Counted from the stretch's first letter, positions 1 to 11,650 are shown. The stretch is DNA of 64,000 bases from Magnaporthiopsis rhizophila (GCA_003049465.1 PYSS01000009.1:372001-436000); one strand, 5' to 3'. Notes: generated by a model from the sequence alone, not told the origin. A program made the numbers and translations.

Positions 1-1503
1 AACAAGACGTACAAAGATCTCAAGAAAGAAGGAGGCCTTCTCAGCCGGCTCGCGCGCGTCGTTGCCCAGGTTGGCGAGGAAGCGAAGGAGCAGAACGAGA
101 AACAGAAACGAAGCCGAGCTGAGGGCCCATTTGGAAATGTTGATGGCCAGGTCGGCGAGCTTGACCTGGAGCGGCGTGGGATCGGCCTCGGTGCGGATCG
201 ACATCATGATCTTGCCGAAGCTCGAGTGAACGCCAACCGAGGTGGCGACGTAGGTGCCGACACCTTCGAGGACGCGCGCGCCCGAGATGACAAACGGATC
301 CAGGTTCTTGGCGCGCGTCCCGGACTCGAGCATCCGCATCACCTGCTCGCCGCCCGTCTTCTTGAGCGCGTCCGACTCGCCCGTGGCCGAGGACTCGTCG
401 CACTTGACGTCGTGCCCGCTGATAAAGATGCCGTCGACGGGGACAACGTCGCCTGTTTTTATCCCAAAAGAGATGTTAGGTAAACAGGCGTAAGACAACC
501 AAAAGGGGGCACCCCAGCAATACTTACCCGGCTCAAGCTGCACCACGTCGCCAACCACAAGCTCGGCCACGTTCACAAGCTGCGACTTGCCGGACCTGAT
601 GACCTTGACCTCGCGGTCGTCCTTCTTGGCGTTGAGCCGCACAAACGCGCGCTCCTTGTTCCAGTCCATGAGCCCGCCGACGACGACGACGACCATGACG
701 GCGATGCAGATGGCCACGCCCTCGACCCAGTCGACCCGCACCTCGTTCGTCTTGTGGTTCGTCCGGAACGTCTCGTACAGACCCAGCGCCAGTGATATGG
801 CGGCCGCCACGCTCAGCACGATCAGCACCTTCTCCTTGCACGCCTCCCACATGAGTTTATAGATTGGCGTGGCCTTCTTGGACGGCAGCACGTTCTTGCC
901 AAAAACCCTGGAGCGGTCGGCGTAGCGGCCCGCCGTCGCAGTTGCACTTTGGTTGGCCGACTTCTCGGAGCTCTTCTGGCGGATGCTGCCGCCGCCGACG
1001 GCCTGGTCGAACGAGACGCGAAACGGCGCCGTGGTCTCGTCGACGCTCAGACCGGAGGTGATATCGGTCTGCAGGCCCTTCTCGATGCCCCTGAGGCCGC
1101 CGAGGGCGCGGAAGGCGTCGAGCGACTTGGGGTTGAGCAGCTTGCCGAGCTGGCCTGGTGTGAAGGCGAAGGGGTTGACACCGGCTACGGAAAAGTCGGC
1201 CTCGGTGCCCGGATCGGGCCGTAGGGCAGCCTCGACGTCGACGGGCTCCGCCACGGCGGTCGCGAGGCTAGATGAGCGGCTGCGAAGGGACGGGGTGGCG
1301 AAGGGGTTCTTGGGTTGATGGCTGTACGACATTGTGCTGCCGTCCGGGCCGACGGTCGAGGCGCCGGTGAAGGGGCGGATGGTGGTGGCATCGCTCGGGG
1401 TGCGGCCGTGGTCCATCAGCATGACGGGCTCAAAGGGGCGCGGGTCGATAGGAGAGTTCTCGTCGATCGACTCGACCGTCTTGTTAAATATTCCAGGCAC
1501 CAT
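1..1503 (-). CDS. P-type Ca2+-transporting ATPase (P2B, vacuolar PMC1-like), N-terminal part
   Basis: This is the 5' portion of a calcium pump that would move Ca2+ into the vacuole or out of the cytosol at the cost of ATP. Exon 1 is 1503-528, an intron lies at 453-527 (donor GTAAGT, acceptor ACAG), and exon 2 runs from 452 off the left edge. About 475 residues are visible: a disordered N-terminus, then the family hallmark GKNVLPSKKATPIYKLMWEA near residue 200, two membrane helices (around VLIVLSVAAAISLAL and CIAVMVVVVVGGLMDW), and the actuator domain with GDVVPVDGIFISGHDVKCDE followed by SSATGESD. Joining the exons restores LEPGDVVPVDG, which confirms the intron. The phosphorylation motif DKTGT lies outside the window. 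The start ATG at 1503 has a good context (CAAAATGG). Filamentous fungi usually have two or three paralogues of this family, so the exact orthologue is open. Confidence 0.93.
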   Translation of the reverse strand, partial: MVPGIFNKTVESIDENSPIDPRPFEPVMLMDHGRTPSDATTIRPFTGASTVGPDGSTMSYSHQPKNPFATPSLRSRSSSLATAVAEPVDVEAALRPDPGTEADFSVAGVNPFAFTPGQLGKLLNPKSLDAFRALGGLRGIEKGLQTDITSGLSVDETTAPFRVSFDQAVGGGSIRQKSSEKSANQSATATAGRYADRSRVFGKNVLPSKKATPIYKLMWEACKEKVLIVLSVAAAISLALGLYETFRTNHKTNEVRVDWVEGVAICIAVMVVVVVGGLMDWNKERAFVRLNAKKDDREVKVIRSGKSQLVNVAELVVGDVVQLEPGKYCWGAPFWLSYACLPNISFGIKTGDVVPVDGIFISGHDVKCDESSATGESDALKKTGGEQVMRMLESGTRAKNLDPFVISGARVLEGVGTYVATSVGVHSSFGKIMMSIRTEADPTPLQVKLADLAINISKWALSSASFLFLVLLLRFLANLGNDAREPAEKASFFLEIFVRLV

Positions 1504-3422
1504 TTTGGATGAGTGCCGAGAAGGGGTGCAGCAAATGGGGGAAAAAGAATGGAAGGAAGCCCCGTAACCAGGAGGCGGCCAGTCTATGCAATAGACCAGG
1601 CTGTTGGAGAGATGGACTCGCGCCGGCGACCAGGCGGCGATCTCAGCAACGGGCGAGAAGAGAAGGGAGAGGGTGACCCTGGATCGCGACTCTGTCGACA
1701 AGATCCGTGAAGTTGGCGGTGGTGATCCCAAGGCCCACCCCAGAACATGCAGTGCATGTGCATGGGCTGGCCATCTTTATATGAACCCACAGCATCGCAT
1801 ACAGGCAGAGAGCGCATCACTCGCCTCAGCCATGTCAGGAAACAAACGCCCCCGAGATAGCCCGACAACCTAGAATCCTTCGAGGCAGCCCGTGGCACCC
1901 TGTTCCCGGACCGCTTGACGGACGCTTGTATCGCGTGAACCTTCCCTGGCGACGGCAGTTGGGATAAGCCTTGCCCGGCAGGTCCCAGGAGCATGGGTGG
2001 CCGATTTGGTCGCGCCATGTTGCCATGTGTTGTGTTGGTGGGTGTGGGTAGACGCAGGAGGAAAAAGCGCGACGCAACGGATGGCCGATCTTGGCCGGGA
2101 GGAGGCTGTGCAGTTCGAAACGGCAGAATTTTTTTTTTGACGCAGATCACCCCGGAACAACCAACCACAGAACCTTGACCCGTACCGGCGGCTAGCTCTC
2201 TCAGTCACGCCTGCCTCTCTCGGCTTCGGGGAGCTTTGCAAGGCTTGATGTCTGCCGAGACGAGCTTGACCTGTCGATGCCAAGCCATCAGGTCCGGCAA
2301 GAGGAGCACCCGGCAGGGTCCGCAGGCACGTGGCAGGCTTCTGTTTCTGCTGCTCCAAGTTCGCATGAACTCTTTCGTCATAACGGCCGACCAAGGAGGT
2401 GCGCGAGGAGGTCGATGCCTTCCTTGGATGCGACACGGGCGCAGCCCCAGCCAAATGTCGTCCGCATTTTTACTTGGAGGAATTTCTGCAGCGCATCAGC
2501 TCCATGTTATAAACCACCTACATCGTTGAAGGGATGTCAGGAGGTGCCAGCGTTTAATGAACGTCGCGTGCGAATGCCTGCCTCAATTGGGAATACCAGG
2601 GAAGCGAACCAACAGAAAAATGAAAGCGTCATCGAGAAGCGATGCAGAGAAGGTTGAAGCGAGAAAGGTGGCAGGCCTGCCTCAAAACCACCTCCCCATA
2701 AGGCTTGGCGGGTCGCCGCCCCACCCGGGACGCTGCCATCCATCATCTCAAACGCAGACAGGAGCCGGAGCTCCGAGCCAGCCCGGGGCCTTGGTCCCTA
2801 GAGCTTGAGATTGCCCGGATCGACAAGAAACACACGCCACTTTACACGCGCGCCCGGTGCGAATCGTCGCGTAGGGTGACAGGCGGACAGCACGACTTCA
2901 CGCGCCATGCTGGGAACTTGGAAACTCGATACAGTTTCCGTGTGGCTTAGACGTTTGTTCAAACGCCCCCTTCTCCCGGGTGCGCTTTCCCTCTAACGGT
3001 GGCCCTTTCTTGGTCGCAACGACCTTGCTTGGAGACGTGATCGTTCGAAAGGACTCTTTGTGACAAACTGGGTAGCTAGAGAAACATCAAGGTCTGCGGG
3101 GATTAAGCGATGCCATGGTGTTATCGTTGAGCAAGATCTCGCGAGCGGGTACTGCCAAGGTCGGATACCGGATGTCCATCCCTCGGGGGGTGGCTTGTGC
3201 GCATCACCGCTGTCATTTCTCATATGAATACTACCTCCTCTAGGGCGTTGTTCTTTTGAAATCTCATGTAAAAGCAAACCCGGTCCTGCCGACAGCCCCA
3301 TCCCTGATCCCCGTCTACCTAGCGGTGTTAAACAGCCGCCCAGCGTCCCTGTCAAGTGTTCCTGATACCCACCCGAGGACCCGACCCCGAAGGACGTCGC
3401 TGTTAAGCATAGCCTCCCCGCT
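1504..3422. other. Intergenic region without a recognised gene
   Basis: This is the upstream region of the calcium ATPase. Its reading frames are short, mutually overlapping on both strands and without family motifs. I see a T-run near 2131-2139 but no RNA gene, repeat array or mobile element. Part of the first few hundred bases is presumably promoter and 5' leader of the ATPase gene. Confidence 0.6.
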
Positions 3423-4159
3423 TCAGGGCTCGCGCCAGTAGAGGTGCACAGCACTCTCCCTGTCGTTCGGCGCGGGCTCTTCCTTGAGCACCTTGAAGTT
3501 CAGCGGCTTCTCGAGGAAGCCGAAGCAGTCCTCGTCCTGGGAACCCATGACCAGGGCACGGACCCCATGCCTCTTGCCGGCGTGCTCGTACATCTTGTCG
3601 TAGAGCCCCCTGGCCTTGTCGGCGGTCGAGCAGAAGCTTGGTTCGACGGCCTAGAACACGATGTAGGCCGGGTCCAGGCTCGGCGCGAGATCGCCGCTGT
3701 GGATCATGCCCTGCAGGATCCGGTCGGCCCTGCACCAGAACTTGACCGAGAGCGCATTTGGGTCGCCTTTTCCCTCGCAGATCCCGCTGACGGGGAGTGC
3801 TGCTCCCATGTACATATGTGTCGTCAGCGCCGCCGGCTGGCGTACACGAGGAAAGGAGACGGAAAAAAAAAAATAAAAAAAAGGAAGACTCAACGCATGG
3901 GATGGACCGTGCCAGGCCTGGTCAGCCTCCAGAGCACGAGGACGCCGACGATCCTGTCGTTGGCCCTGGATCTCGCAAAAATGAAGATCAGCGACCTGCC
4001 GTCGACCTCGTTCTCGTCGTAGCCTGCCAGCAGCCCGCCGATCAGGTCCGGCGTGGGGTTGTGGCCCATCGGGGCGCTCTTGACCAGCTCGCCCACCACA
4101 TTCGTGACCTCTTCGGTCGGCGTATGCGAGAAGCCAAAGTAGAAGGCCTCGGAAGGCAT
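3423..4159 (-). pseudogene. Probable decayed gene of unknown function, interrupted by an in-frame TAG
   Basis: Two coding-like segments read on the minus strand. The first (4159 to about 3900) begins MPSEAFYFGFSHTPTEEV and includes RIVGVLVLWR. The second (about 3830 to 3423) contains GICEGKGDPNALSVKFW and, further on, KARGLYDKMYEHAGKR, ending LYWREP and TGA. A poly-T-rich stretch between them looks like an intron, with a possible acceptor TACGCCAG, but I cannot place a good donor. The second segment carries an in-frame TAG at 3651-3653, with plausible coding sequence continuing in the same frame for 75 codons. A CAG to TAG change is the simplest cause. The region just upstream of 4159 ends in CCCACAG, so an earlier exon is possible. 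I do not recognise the family; GVLVLWR faintly recalls an acetyltransferase strand. An unrecognised intron removing the stop cannot be excluded. Confidence 0.4.
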
Positions 4160-4846
4160 GGCTCTGGTTACCTGTGGGATAGCGGACGGATAAGTACGTT
4201 TAAGCGGGTTCTGTGTCAATGGCGTGTGCAAGATACCAATAGCGCAACAGGGCAGCACGGAGACGCTGCGGCAGCATGCTTAAACACCACCGTTAAATGT
4301 ATTCCATGATGCAGCAAGAGGTTGAGAACCAAGGTGGGCTCTCATTCACTGAGTCGGCTGCTGTGTTTTTGACTGCTGTCACTTGCCCCTCGGCGACATC
4401 ATATCGTGGAAGACAGTTGGCACTCGGAACGAATGATCCCAAAAAGGACCGTGTCCAGGCAATTCCTTTGCCTCATCAACTCTCCACGGCTTTTATGGCC
4501 GGCTAACTCCTTTATTCTTCTATGCTCTTGCCGTAATATGGCCCAGTTCCAGTGCAAGGATCCTGGCATCAAACCGAGCCGCCAGCGCCGGCAGCCGGCA
4601 TCACCGCATATCCGTACGCCTGCACGTGTGCAATTTCTTATGCGGCCTTTGGGATTGTTACCCTACAAGCCTAGCCAAGACTAGATGGACGTATTGAGCC
4701 AAGCCCGCTAAAAATGCACTTCAGATGTCTTCCTTTTGTGTTTTTGCTAGTTCCTTAGAGGCCTGGTGAGCCCTTACTATGCGGCCATATCCTCCAGCTA
4801 CCCGGACAGCATAAACGGCAATCCGAATCGCAACCGCCCGAAAGCC
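4160..4846. other. Intergenic region without a recognised gene
   Basis: The spacer between the decayed gene and the tRNA terminator holds only short overlapping frames. I see no repeat or RNA gene in it. If the decayed gene has an upstream exon, it would lie in the first 100-200 bases here. Confidence 0.5.
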
Positions 4847-4852
4847 AAAAAA
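4847..4852 (-). terminator. RNA polymerase III terminator (T6) of the tRNA gene
   Basis: Six consecutive T residues on the minus strand lie 15 bases past the tRNA 3' end. A run of this length is a typical eukaryotic Pol III stop signal. Confidence 0.6.
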
Positions 4853-4867
4853 TTCAAGCCGAATTTT

Positions 4868-4950
4868 GCTGAAATCGGGATTCGAACCCGGGTCTCTGCC
4901 TTCTATGTTCAAGTGGGAGGGCAACGAGTTAACCACTACTCCATTCCAGC
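4868..4950 (-). tRNA. tRNA-Gly (anticodon CCC) with a 12-base intron
   Basis: The 83-base minus-strand sequence folds as a cloverleaf. The acceptor stem is GCTGGAA/TTTCAGC (7 pairs, one G-T). The D stem is GAGT/ACTC around the loop AGTGGTTA, and the anticodon stem is TTGCC/GGCAG. The T arm is CCGGG-TTCGAAT-CCCGA and the discriminator base is A. The anticodon loop reads CTCCCA, then a 12-base insert between positions 37 and 38 (the canonical tRNA intron site), then A. This gives CCC, a glycine anticodon, and a mature length of 71. The internal B box GGTTCGAATCC is perfect and the A box is near consensus. A T6 terminator follows. The outermost T-stem pair is a C-A mismatch, so a decaying copy is possible. 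Identity would change if the intron were placed differently. Confidence 0.72.
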
Positions 4951-7484
4951 TGGGCGGGTTTCCGCGATGACGGCTGGCTGGTGGATTGTGACTTATCACC
5001 AGTGGGATTCTCGCCGCCGTTTGTTCGGCCCTTTTGTCGTTTGTTCTTGTTTCTTGTCCGCCTCTCGGCCTGAGGCTTGCCTACTCCTTGTCCTGTGGCA
5101 CCTGCGCCTTCCCTTTTGTCGTGCCAGCTGGCGGGAAGCCACAGCACTACCCACCGTGCTTCCGGCCTCGGGGCGGGCTCGTTTGCCTGCGGGCTGCTTT
5201 CTGGTGCCTGGACGGTTCCTGTAGACTTAGGTGGTTGCTTTCATGAGAGGGCTAAGAAACAGCCGTAAAGGTTGGCACCTGCAAGATGACCGCGGAGCCG
5301 CACTCTAGTCGGTCCCAGCATGATTAACCGCCGTCTCGGTCGCCTGCCTGTGGATTAAATCATTTCCCCAACGGTCCTGGATGGCCTTGGGCGCATCTTT
5401 ATAGCGAGAAAATCAACCCGCTGGGCACCACAATTCAGGGAGCATATTTTTCTCCCATTTTTTTTATTTTATATATGGTCTGTAGAACCCTAACCGAACC
5501 CATACCCTCGTTGCTCCAAGCCGTGTAGCCGGCGAGATTTATCACAGCTGCATCGCATCCTCAGATAGATGGCCTTGTCCAGCGGTTGCCCATCGACGGG
5601 ATAACAGCCTACCGGTAATGGAATATTCTAGGGCTAGACACGAAAAACTAGCCAGAAAAAGAAGAAAAACCAGTGTTCTCCCCCACCTACAGGCCCAGAT
5701 TCCGGGCTGCGTGCGCGGCTCTGCGTCCTGGGTCCTGTCTTCTCGCTTCTTCCCGCCTCACCCATTCCTGCGACCAGCGACGGTATTGGTCAGGCCGAGC
5801 ACGACCACCTCACTCCAAAGGTTCCCGCCGACACCGGACCTACGTACCCACCCTAAGCCAACGTTTTTGGCATCAGAATAACGGTTGCGGCCGGCGACGT
5901 TGAAATAAAAACAGGCATCATTCCCCCGCACAGAACGGTCTCTGCCCCCAACTTTTTTCCCCCGCATGCGACCTCAGATGGGGGACAGCGGCTGGATGGA
6001 CCTGCCAAAGCGAACCAACAACAAAACCTGAGCCCACCACCGAGAATGGAGTCCTGATAGAGGCAACCCCAACGGCACAATCTGATTGGTCGCTTGGCCT
6101 CCCAGTGGTGCTGCCATTCCCATCCCTCGGGGCAGGCACGGCATGGATCTTTGAAGCCCCGGAGTGCATCCAGAATCGAACCATAGTTGCAGCACAAAAT
6201 ATGGAAGCGAAAAAAAAAGGGGGGTTCGGCATACAGTGAGAATGGAACACTGCGATGCGACGGACCAAAGGAAACGGACCGGGGCAACAAGAAAAAACGC
6301 GGAGAAGAATGGATGGATGGATGGATGAGAGAAAAGGCGCCGCGCCGGGTCGACGGAATGCCCTGTGGGGGTATTCCATTCAAGGGCGCAATTTATTTGT
6401 TCCTGCCGTGTCACACCTCCCTCGACGATTTGTTGAGACACGCAGGCCCTTGTTCTTTGTGACGGGTCTGTCCGGGTGTCGGAATCGGAGGGGGAGTGGA
6501 GGGTGGTGCAACGAAATCGATAGTTGGCAGAATAAAAAGGGCAGATACAGGATCATCTGTCCACCCCCGTGCGACTACACATCGGAATCTAGGTCAGCGG
6601 GGAGTGAAGGACAAAGCAGCAACAAAAGATGGACGCCCTGAAGTGCGCGGAAGCCACGTGCGCGCCGTGCCGCAAGTGAGACGAGAGAGTCAATCTATTT
6701 GCACCCCTCTTCGAGCCAAGCCGGGATTCCCTGCCTGTAGCGTCTTGTCATGTCATGTCGCCACCACCACCTCGGCACATTCACTCTTACACTCGGGTGG
6801 CGCCACAGCCGCCGAGGCAGAAAGAAAAAGTGACAAGAGGATGATTTACGAAGCTTGCGCGCGTGATCCCGTCTTGGGCAGGCTGGGCGTGAAACATCCT
6901 CTATCCATCAAGAAAAAGAAAATAAAAAGCACTCCCTAGCAAAGCGGCGCAGGCACACAAGCACAAGATGGAAGCCGTCTGGAATGGGTAAATGGCCCGC
7001 AACATCGTCGCACACGGGGCTTTTTAGGGGAAGGAGAGGCCCGGGTCCCGGAAAAAAAAAAGCTGTGCAGCTGCGACCAGCCGCAATATTGATTGCTTCC
7101 GTGCCCACTTGTGTCTCCTTTCACTCTCCCTTGCTTCTGCATCAAAAACAAGAACTTGGAAAACCATGTGCGACACTGGTAGATGCAATCCATCGTCATT
7201 GCAGCTGTAGCTGTATCAAAGGTGCCACCAAACGAAAAGAGGGCGCGTCTAGGGAATACCAGGATAGTTATGCTAGGAAAGAAAGCCGCCAGCCCGGGGA
7301 ATATTCGAGGTTAAAAAAAAAATGAGGACGTTTTCCAAGCCTTTCTCATGTACAATGATGTCGGTACGGGGAACAATAGGTATTCCAACGCACAGTACTC
7401 TGAAGTATCCCTCATGTCGAGCGCCCAATCCGGAGCGCAACAAAAATAGAACAACGCAAGCTCAAAGCAGTTGCAAACAGCCCC
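4951..7484. other. Intergenic region without a recognised gene
   Basis: This is the spacer between the tRNA gene and the 3' end of the MFS permease. It contains a GGAT tetranucleotide run near 6311-6326 and short A-rich runs, for example near 7049-7060 and 7313-7322. Frames of up to 176 codons overlap one another on both strands and show no family motif. The last few hundred bases should include the 3' UTR of the permease gene. Confidence 0.55.
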
Positions 7485-9104
7485 CTACAGGGTGTAGACA
7501 AAGTCGGGCCGCCTGTCTCCCCTGACCCACTTTTGCTCGTCGTCGAGGGCGTCCCACTCGGCGTTGAGCTTGCCCTTTGCGCGGTCGGCGTTCATCTTGC
7601 GGAGGGCGAAGTGCATGAAAACGGAGCCACCGAGCAGGAACAGCACCTGGTAGGCCAGGACGACGCCGTGGCCGGTCCAGAAGCGCGGGTTCTCGTGGCC
7701 GAGGTAGATGTTTGACGACACGACGCCGTTGAGGTTGCCCCAGCCCACCACCATGCCCAGCACGACGGCGCGCTTGAGCGAACCCTCGGTGTTGTTGATG
7801 ACCCACGACAGCGTGTTGCTGATGGTCGGGTAGATCCCGGCAGCACCCAGGAACGTGCCAGCGTACTGCACGCGCGGGTCCTGCGTCGCTATCAGCATGA
7901 CGAAGCCGACGATGCCGATGGTGACGGTCGCCATGTTGCAGTAGCCGCGGTACTTTGTCTTGTCGGCGAAGAAGCCGACCGCTACGGTCAGGGCCGCGGC
8001 GATGGCGTAGGGCGGCACCGACAGCAGCTGGGCCTGGGTGCCCTGGTAGCCCATGCCGCGCAGGATGGTGGGCAGGAAGAGCGAGAAGCAGTAGAGCGGG
8101 ACCAGGCAACCCATGTAGATGACCATGTAGCCATACGTCTTCCAGTCCTTGACGGCCTCCCACATGTGGCGCTTGTCAAAGTCCTCGGCCGTCTTGCCCT
8201 GGCGCGACATGATGAGGCGGCGCTGGACGCGGACGCGGTCGTCCGGGGCCAGGAACCGCGCCGTCTCGGGCCAGTCGAATACGAGCCACCAGCAAAAGAC
8301 GCCGACGAGCACGGTGGCGATGCCTTCGATGATGAAGATCCACGCCCAGCCGGGGATCCCCGCGGTGCCGTGCATCTGGGCGATGGCGGCCGCCAGCAGG
8401 CCGCCAAAGGAGCCGGCAAGGGCGGCGGCCGAGAAGAAGAGGGCGGACCGGACGCCGATCTCGGAGCCCTTGTACCAGCACGAGAGGTAGTAGTTGACGC
8501 CGGGGAACAGGCCGGCCTCGGCGACGCCCAGGAAGAAGCGCGCGGCCAGGAGGCCCTGGTAGTTGTGGCAGATGCCCATGAGGGTCTGGATGACGCCCCA
8601 GACGATGATGATTCCAGTAAAAAAGATGCGCGGGGTCAGGCGCTTGAGCAGGGCGTTGGTGGCGGGCTCGCAGAGGGCGTAGCTGATGAAGAAGATGGTG
8701 AGGGACATGTTGTAGTTCGGGTCCGTCATGTTCAGGTCCTTCTGCAGCCCGGCCAGACGCGCGTTGCCGATGTTGGTCCGGTCGAGGAATGACATGAGGT
8801 ACAGCAGAGACAGCCACGGGACGAGGTACAGGTCGACTCTCCTCATAAGTTTACGGTCCTGGGCAGGGTAGTCAGCATCCGATACAACAAAACCAAGACA
8901 CCAAAATAGAAAGAAAAAAGAAAAGAACGAAATACTCACAATTGCAGCGCGCTCCTCGTCAGACTTGCCCGCGTCAGGATCTGGCAAGGCAGCGAGCAGC
9001 TGGGCGCGCTCCGCCTCGAGAGTCGACTGCATCTGCGCCGGCTTGGTCTCGTCGGCCGAGACCCGGCCCCGTTCGAGCTCTTTCTTCTCGTCGGAGAAGC
9101 TCAT
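7485..9104 (-). CDS. MFS permease, anion:cation symporter (Dal5/Tna1-like) family
   Basis: This predicted plasma-membrane proton symporter for a small organic anion has 512 residues. The family includes nicotinate, allantoate, pantothenate and biotin carriers, and the substrate cannot be read from sequence. Exon 1 is 9104-8940 and exon 2 is 8858-7485, separated by an 81-base intron (GTGAGT...CCCAG, phase 0). The join gives the family signature AAIDRKLMRRVDLYLVPWLS, followed by LLYLMSFLDRTNIGNARLAG. Twelve hydrophobic segments are apparent, with ARFFLGVAEAGLFPGVNYYL (TM4-5 motif) and FFADKTKYRG in the central part. The N-terminus is hydrophilic (MSFSDEKKELERGRV), and ATG 9104 is the first start in frame after the upstream leader. 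The intron length is a multiple of three and contains no stop, so unspliced mRNA would stay in frame. Confidence 0.93.
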   Translation of the reverse strand: MSFSDEKKELERGRVSADETKPAQMQSTLEAERAQLLAALPDPDAGKSDEERAAIVSISFFSFFFLFWCLGFVVSDADYPAQDRKLMRRVDLYLVPWLSLLYLMSFLDRTNIGNARLAGLQKDLNMTDPNYNMSLTIFFISYALCEPATNALLKRLTPRIFFTGIIIVWGVIQTLMGICHNYQGLLAARFFLGVAEAGLFPGVNYYLSCWYKGSEIGVRSALFFSAAALAGSFGGLLAAAIAQMHGTAGIPGWAWIFIIEGIATVLVGVFCWWLVFDWPETARFLAPDDRVRVQRRLIMSRQGKTAEDFDKRHMWEAVKDWKTYGYMVIYMGCLVPLYCFSLFLPTILRGMGYQGTQAQLLSVPPYAIAAALTVAVGFFADKTKYRGYCNMATVTIGIVGFVMLIATQDPRVQYAGTFLGAAGIYPTISNTLSWVINNTEGSLKRAVVLGMVVGWGNLNGVVSSNIYLGHENPRFWTGHGVVLAYQVLFLLGGSVFMHFALRKMNADRAKGKLNAEWDALDDEQKWVRGDRRPDFVYTL

Positions 9105-11650
9105 GGTGACGGGACTTTTTTTTCTAGGAACGAAAAAAAGAAAACAGGGACAGGATATAAAGATAATCTCTAAGGCAACAATAGGAATATGCCGCGCTAG
9201 GGATGCTGTTTTCGATATAGGGTATTTGCGGTTGCGTCTTTTGGGTAGGACGGGGACGGCGAAAGAAGACGTCCCCACCGACAGCGACCAGGCGTATGTG
9301 GTGCTCCGCGCCTGGGGGACGGGCTGTGCCGATTCGCGCCCGAAACGGAAGGGTCGACTCGCCTCGAGGCCAAGCTGGGGAAACACAAGCACGGAGGGAG
9401 GGATGGGGAAAAGGAAAAGAAACCGAACAAGCAAACCACAAAAAAAAAGCTCTCGAGCGAGCGAGAGATGCCGGGCAAAGGCACCGGAGGGGCGCACGGG
9501 TGGAGATGAGGATGGGGAGGAGGAGGAAGAAGAAGCGATCGGGGAGGGAAGACGTGTGTGCGCACAGCCTTCCCCTTTGTATTATTTCTCCCCTCCCCTC
9601 CCATTCATCCTCTCTCGGTCGCCGTCTCCGATGGACCGGGAGATGATGACGGGGAGGGTTGCAGGGAAGCAAGAGAAGAACTCGGTCTGGGCTTGGACAG
9701 CGGGGAATGGCAGGCTGCGGACCTGGGGACCCTTGGTTGTGACGCTGTGGGAAACACAGCTCCACCGAAGAAAAAAAGAAGTGGAAACGAAAGGACAGCG
9801 TCCTCTACAGCATCAAGCTGCTACGGCACATGGCATGGCAAAATCACAGCCCATCCACCTTCCATGCATGCATCCCTCATCTCCACCCACACACGCTTGC
9901 CCTTTCTCACTCTCTCGCCGCGGCCTCGCCGCTGACTGCGAGGAAGCAACAACGAAAAAGAACCGGTCGGCCGAACCTGTCCATACCCGGCCCTCCATGG
10001 CCTCGAGTCCGGGCCTCCTTGACGGCCGTGTGCAGACCCAATCTCTGCTGCGCACCAATATTGGTTTGTTCGCCTTTCCAGGGGCCTGCGGCTTCCTTGT
10101 CGCCGCGACGCCCAAAGCAAGGCTCCGAGAGAATACTACGTTATAGCTATAGGTAGGTGCTCGGCAACGACCGCCCAGGCCAGGCAATACCTATGTAGGT
10201 AGGCACGTGCTAGGTACTGTGGTGCCCTTGTGCTGCCACTCCCGTGTAAACTTTCTTCCGCCCTTCTTTCCTAGGTGTCCTTGCCATCTTTGTCCTCAAG
10301 TCCGACCGACCCCCATCTCAGCAAAACTCGAGAAAGAATTTACTCTTGGCATTGCCCCACGGGACGCTCCCTCCCGCCAAGGATGATGCCGGGGAAGTCG
10401 ACTGACTCGTCATTACCTCCCCCGCAAAAGGAAAGCAACGCGCTGTCAGGAGAAAGCGCATCATTTCGTGTAAATTCTTGGCTGCCCGCGCGTTGGTCAC
10501 ACAATAGCCTCGTCGAAATTCTATACTTCTGTGCTTTAGGTTTGCTCGGTATTCTTTTTCGGCGGCGCCGGCGAGGCCTGATTGGCTAACGGCTCGAAGG
10601 AAGACTACGTATGTACACAAACTAGACCGAGGCAACGTGGGCCGGCCGGCTCTGGCTGCATGGCGTGCGGGTTTTTACCTGTCCGGCTGCATTAGCGCCA
10701 GCCTCTGCCCGCGCGCCTTCTTGGTTCGAACGCCCGACTCGAGGCCAGCATGGCCAGGTACGAACTGGCAAAGGGAGAGCCACCTGAAAGAGCTGCAAGG
10801 ACAGCCAGCAGGGTGGAGTGGATGAGATGGCGCCGCAGTTGCCCCGGCTTCGTCGTGGCGACATGGCGGGGGAGGATTGATGGATGCATGGATGGATGCG
10901 ACCTGGCCTCGTGCGGGGAAAGTTGGGGTCGAGATGGGCCTGTAACGCTCACCGTTCTGGTGGGTGAATCATGAAATTGGAAGGAAAGTGTTCTGACCGC
11001 CCGTCTACAGGTAGGCTCGACCCAATGTAAGCTTATCGCCCAGCCGGGCATCGACAACGGCGTCCATTTCGCAGCACCCTTTCCCTGGTAGCAATTTCTT
11101 GGCCCTTGAGAATGGTGAAATCACCAGACCAGAAATGTCCCCACCAACCCGCAATTTATGGCCCCTGCCTTTGCCTGGCCGTTTATGTTTGCGGGGAGTG
11201 TGTGACGTCCGTCGGACCAGCCTCGCATTCCGCGGCTTCTCCGGGACACAAAACGGTGTGATTCTGGGGCGTTTGGGCAAGAGGCACATTTTCGAACAGG
11301 GTACGCAGGTCGGCCTGGACAACAGGGCCTTCTGACTTGGCATAGCCAAAACCTCAAGTGGCCGCCTAGCGGTTGGCACGAAGTGTTTAGAGGCCTGTGG
11401 CACAAAACCTAAAACGGACAGCATATATCTGCCATCCCAGCTCTCTCCAGGCTTTTAATTCTGGCACGGCCACATCATAGACGGCTGTCAAGCAGAGGTG
11501 AATTCGTTGAGACTGTCAGGGCGGGTCTGTAATCCATCTGACAGGCACCGGTTCGGGCCAGATGTCTGCCATCCCGCTCAGGGCTGAGCTTCGGGATAGA
11601 GTGGCGTGTCTCGCTGCTGCTAGGCGATGAGCGAGCGAGGAGTGTCCGGG

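Noticed and set aside
8166..8792. 208-codon plus-strand frame antisense to the ACS permease
   Set aside because: A shadow of a well-supported transporter gene with no motif of its own.
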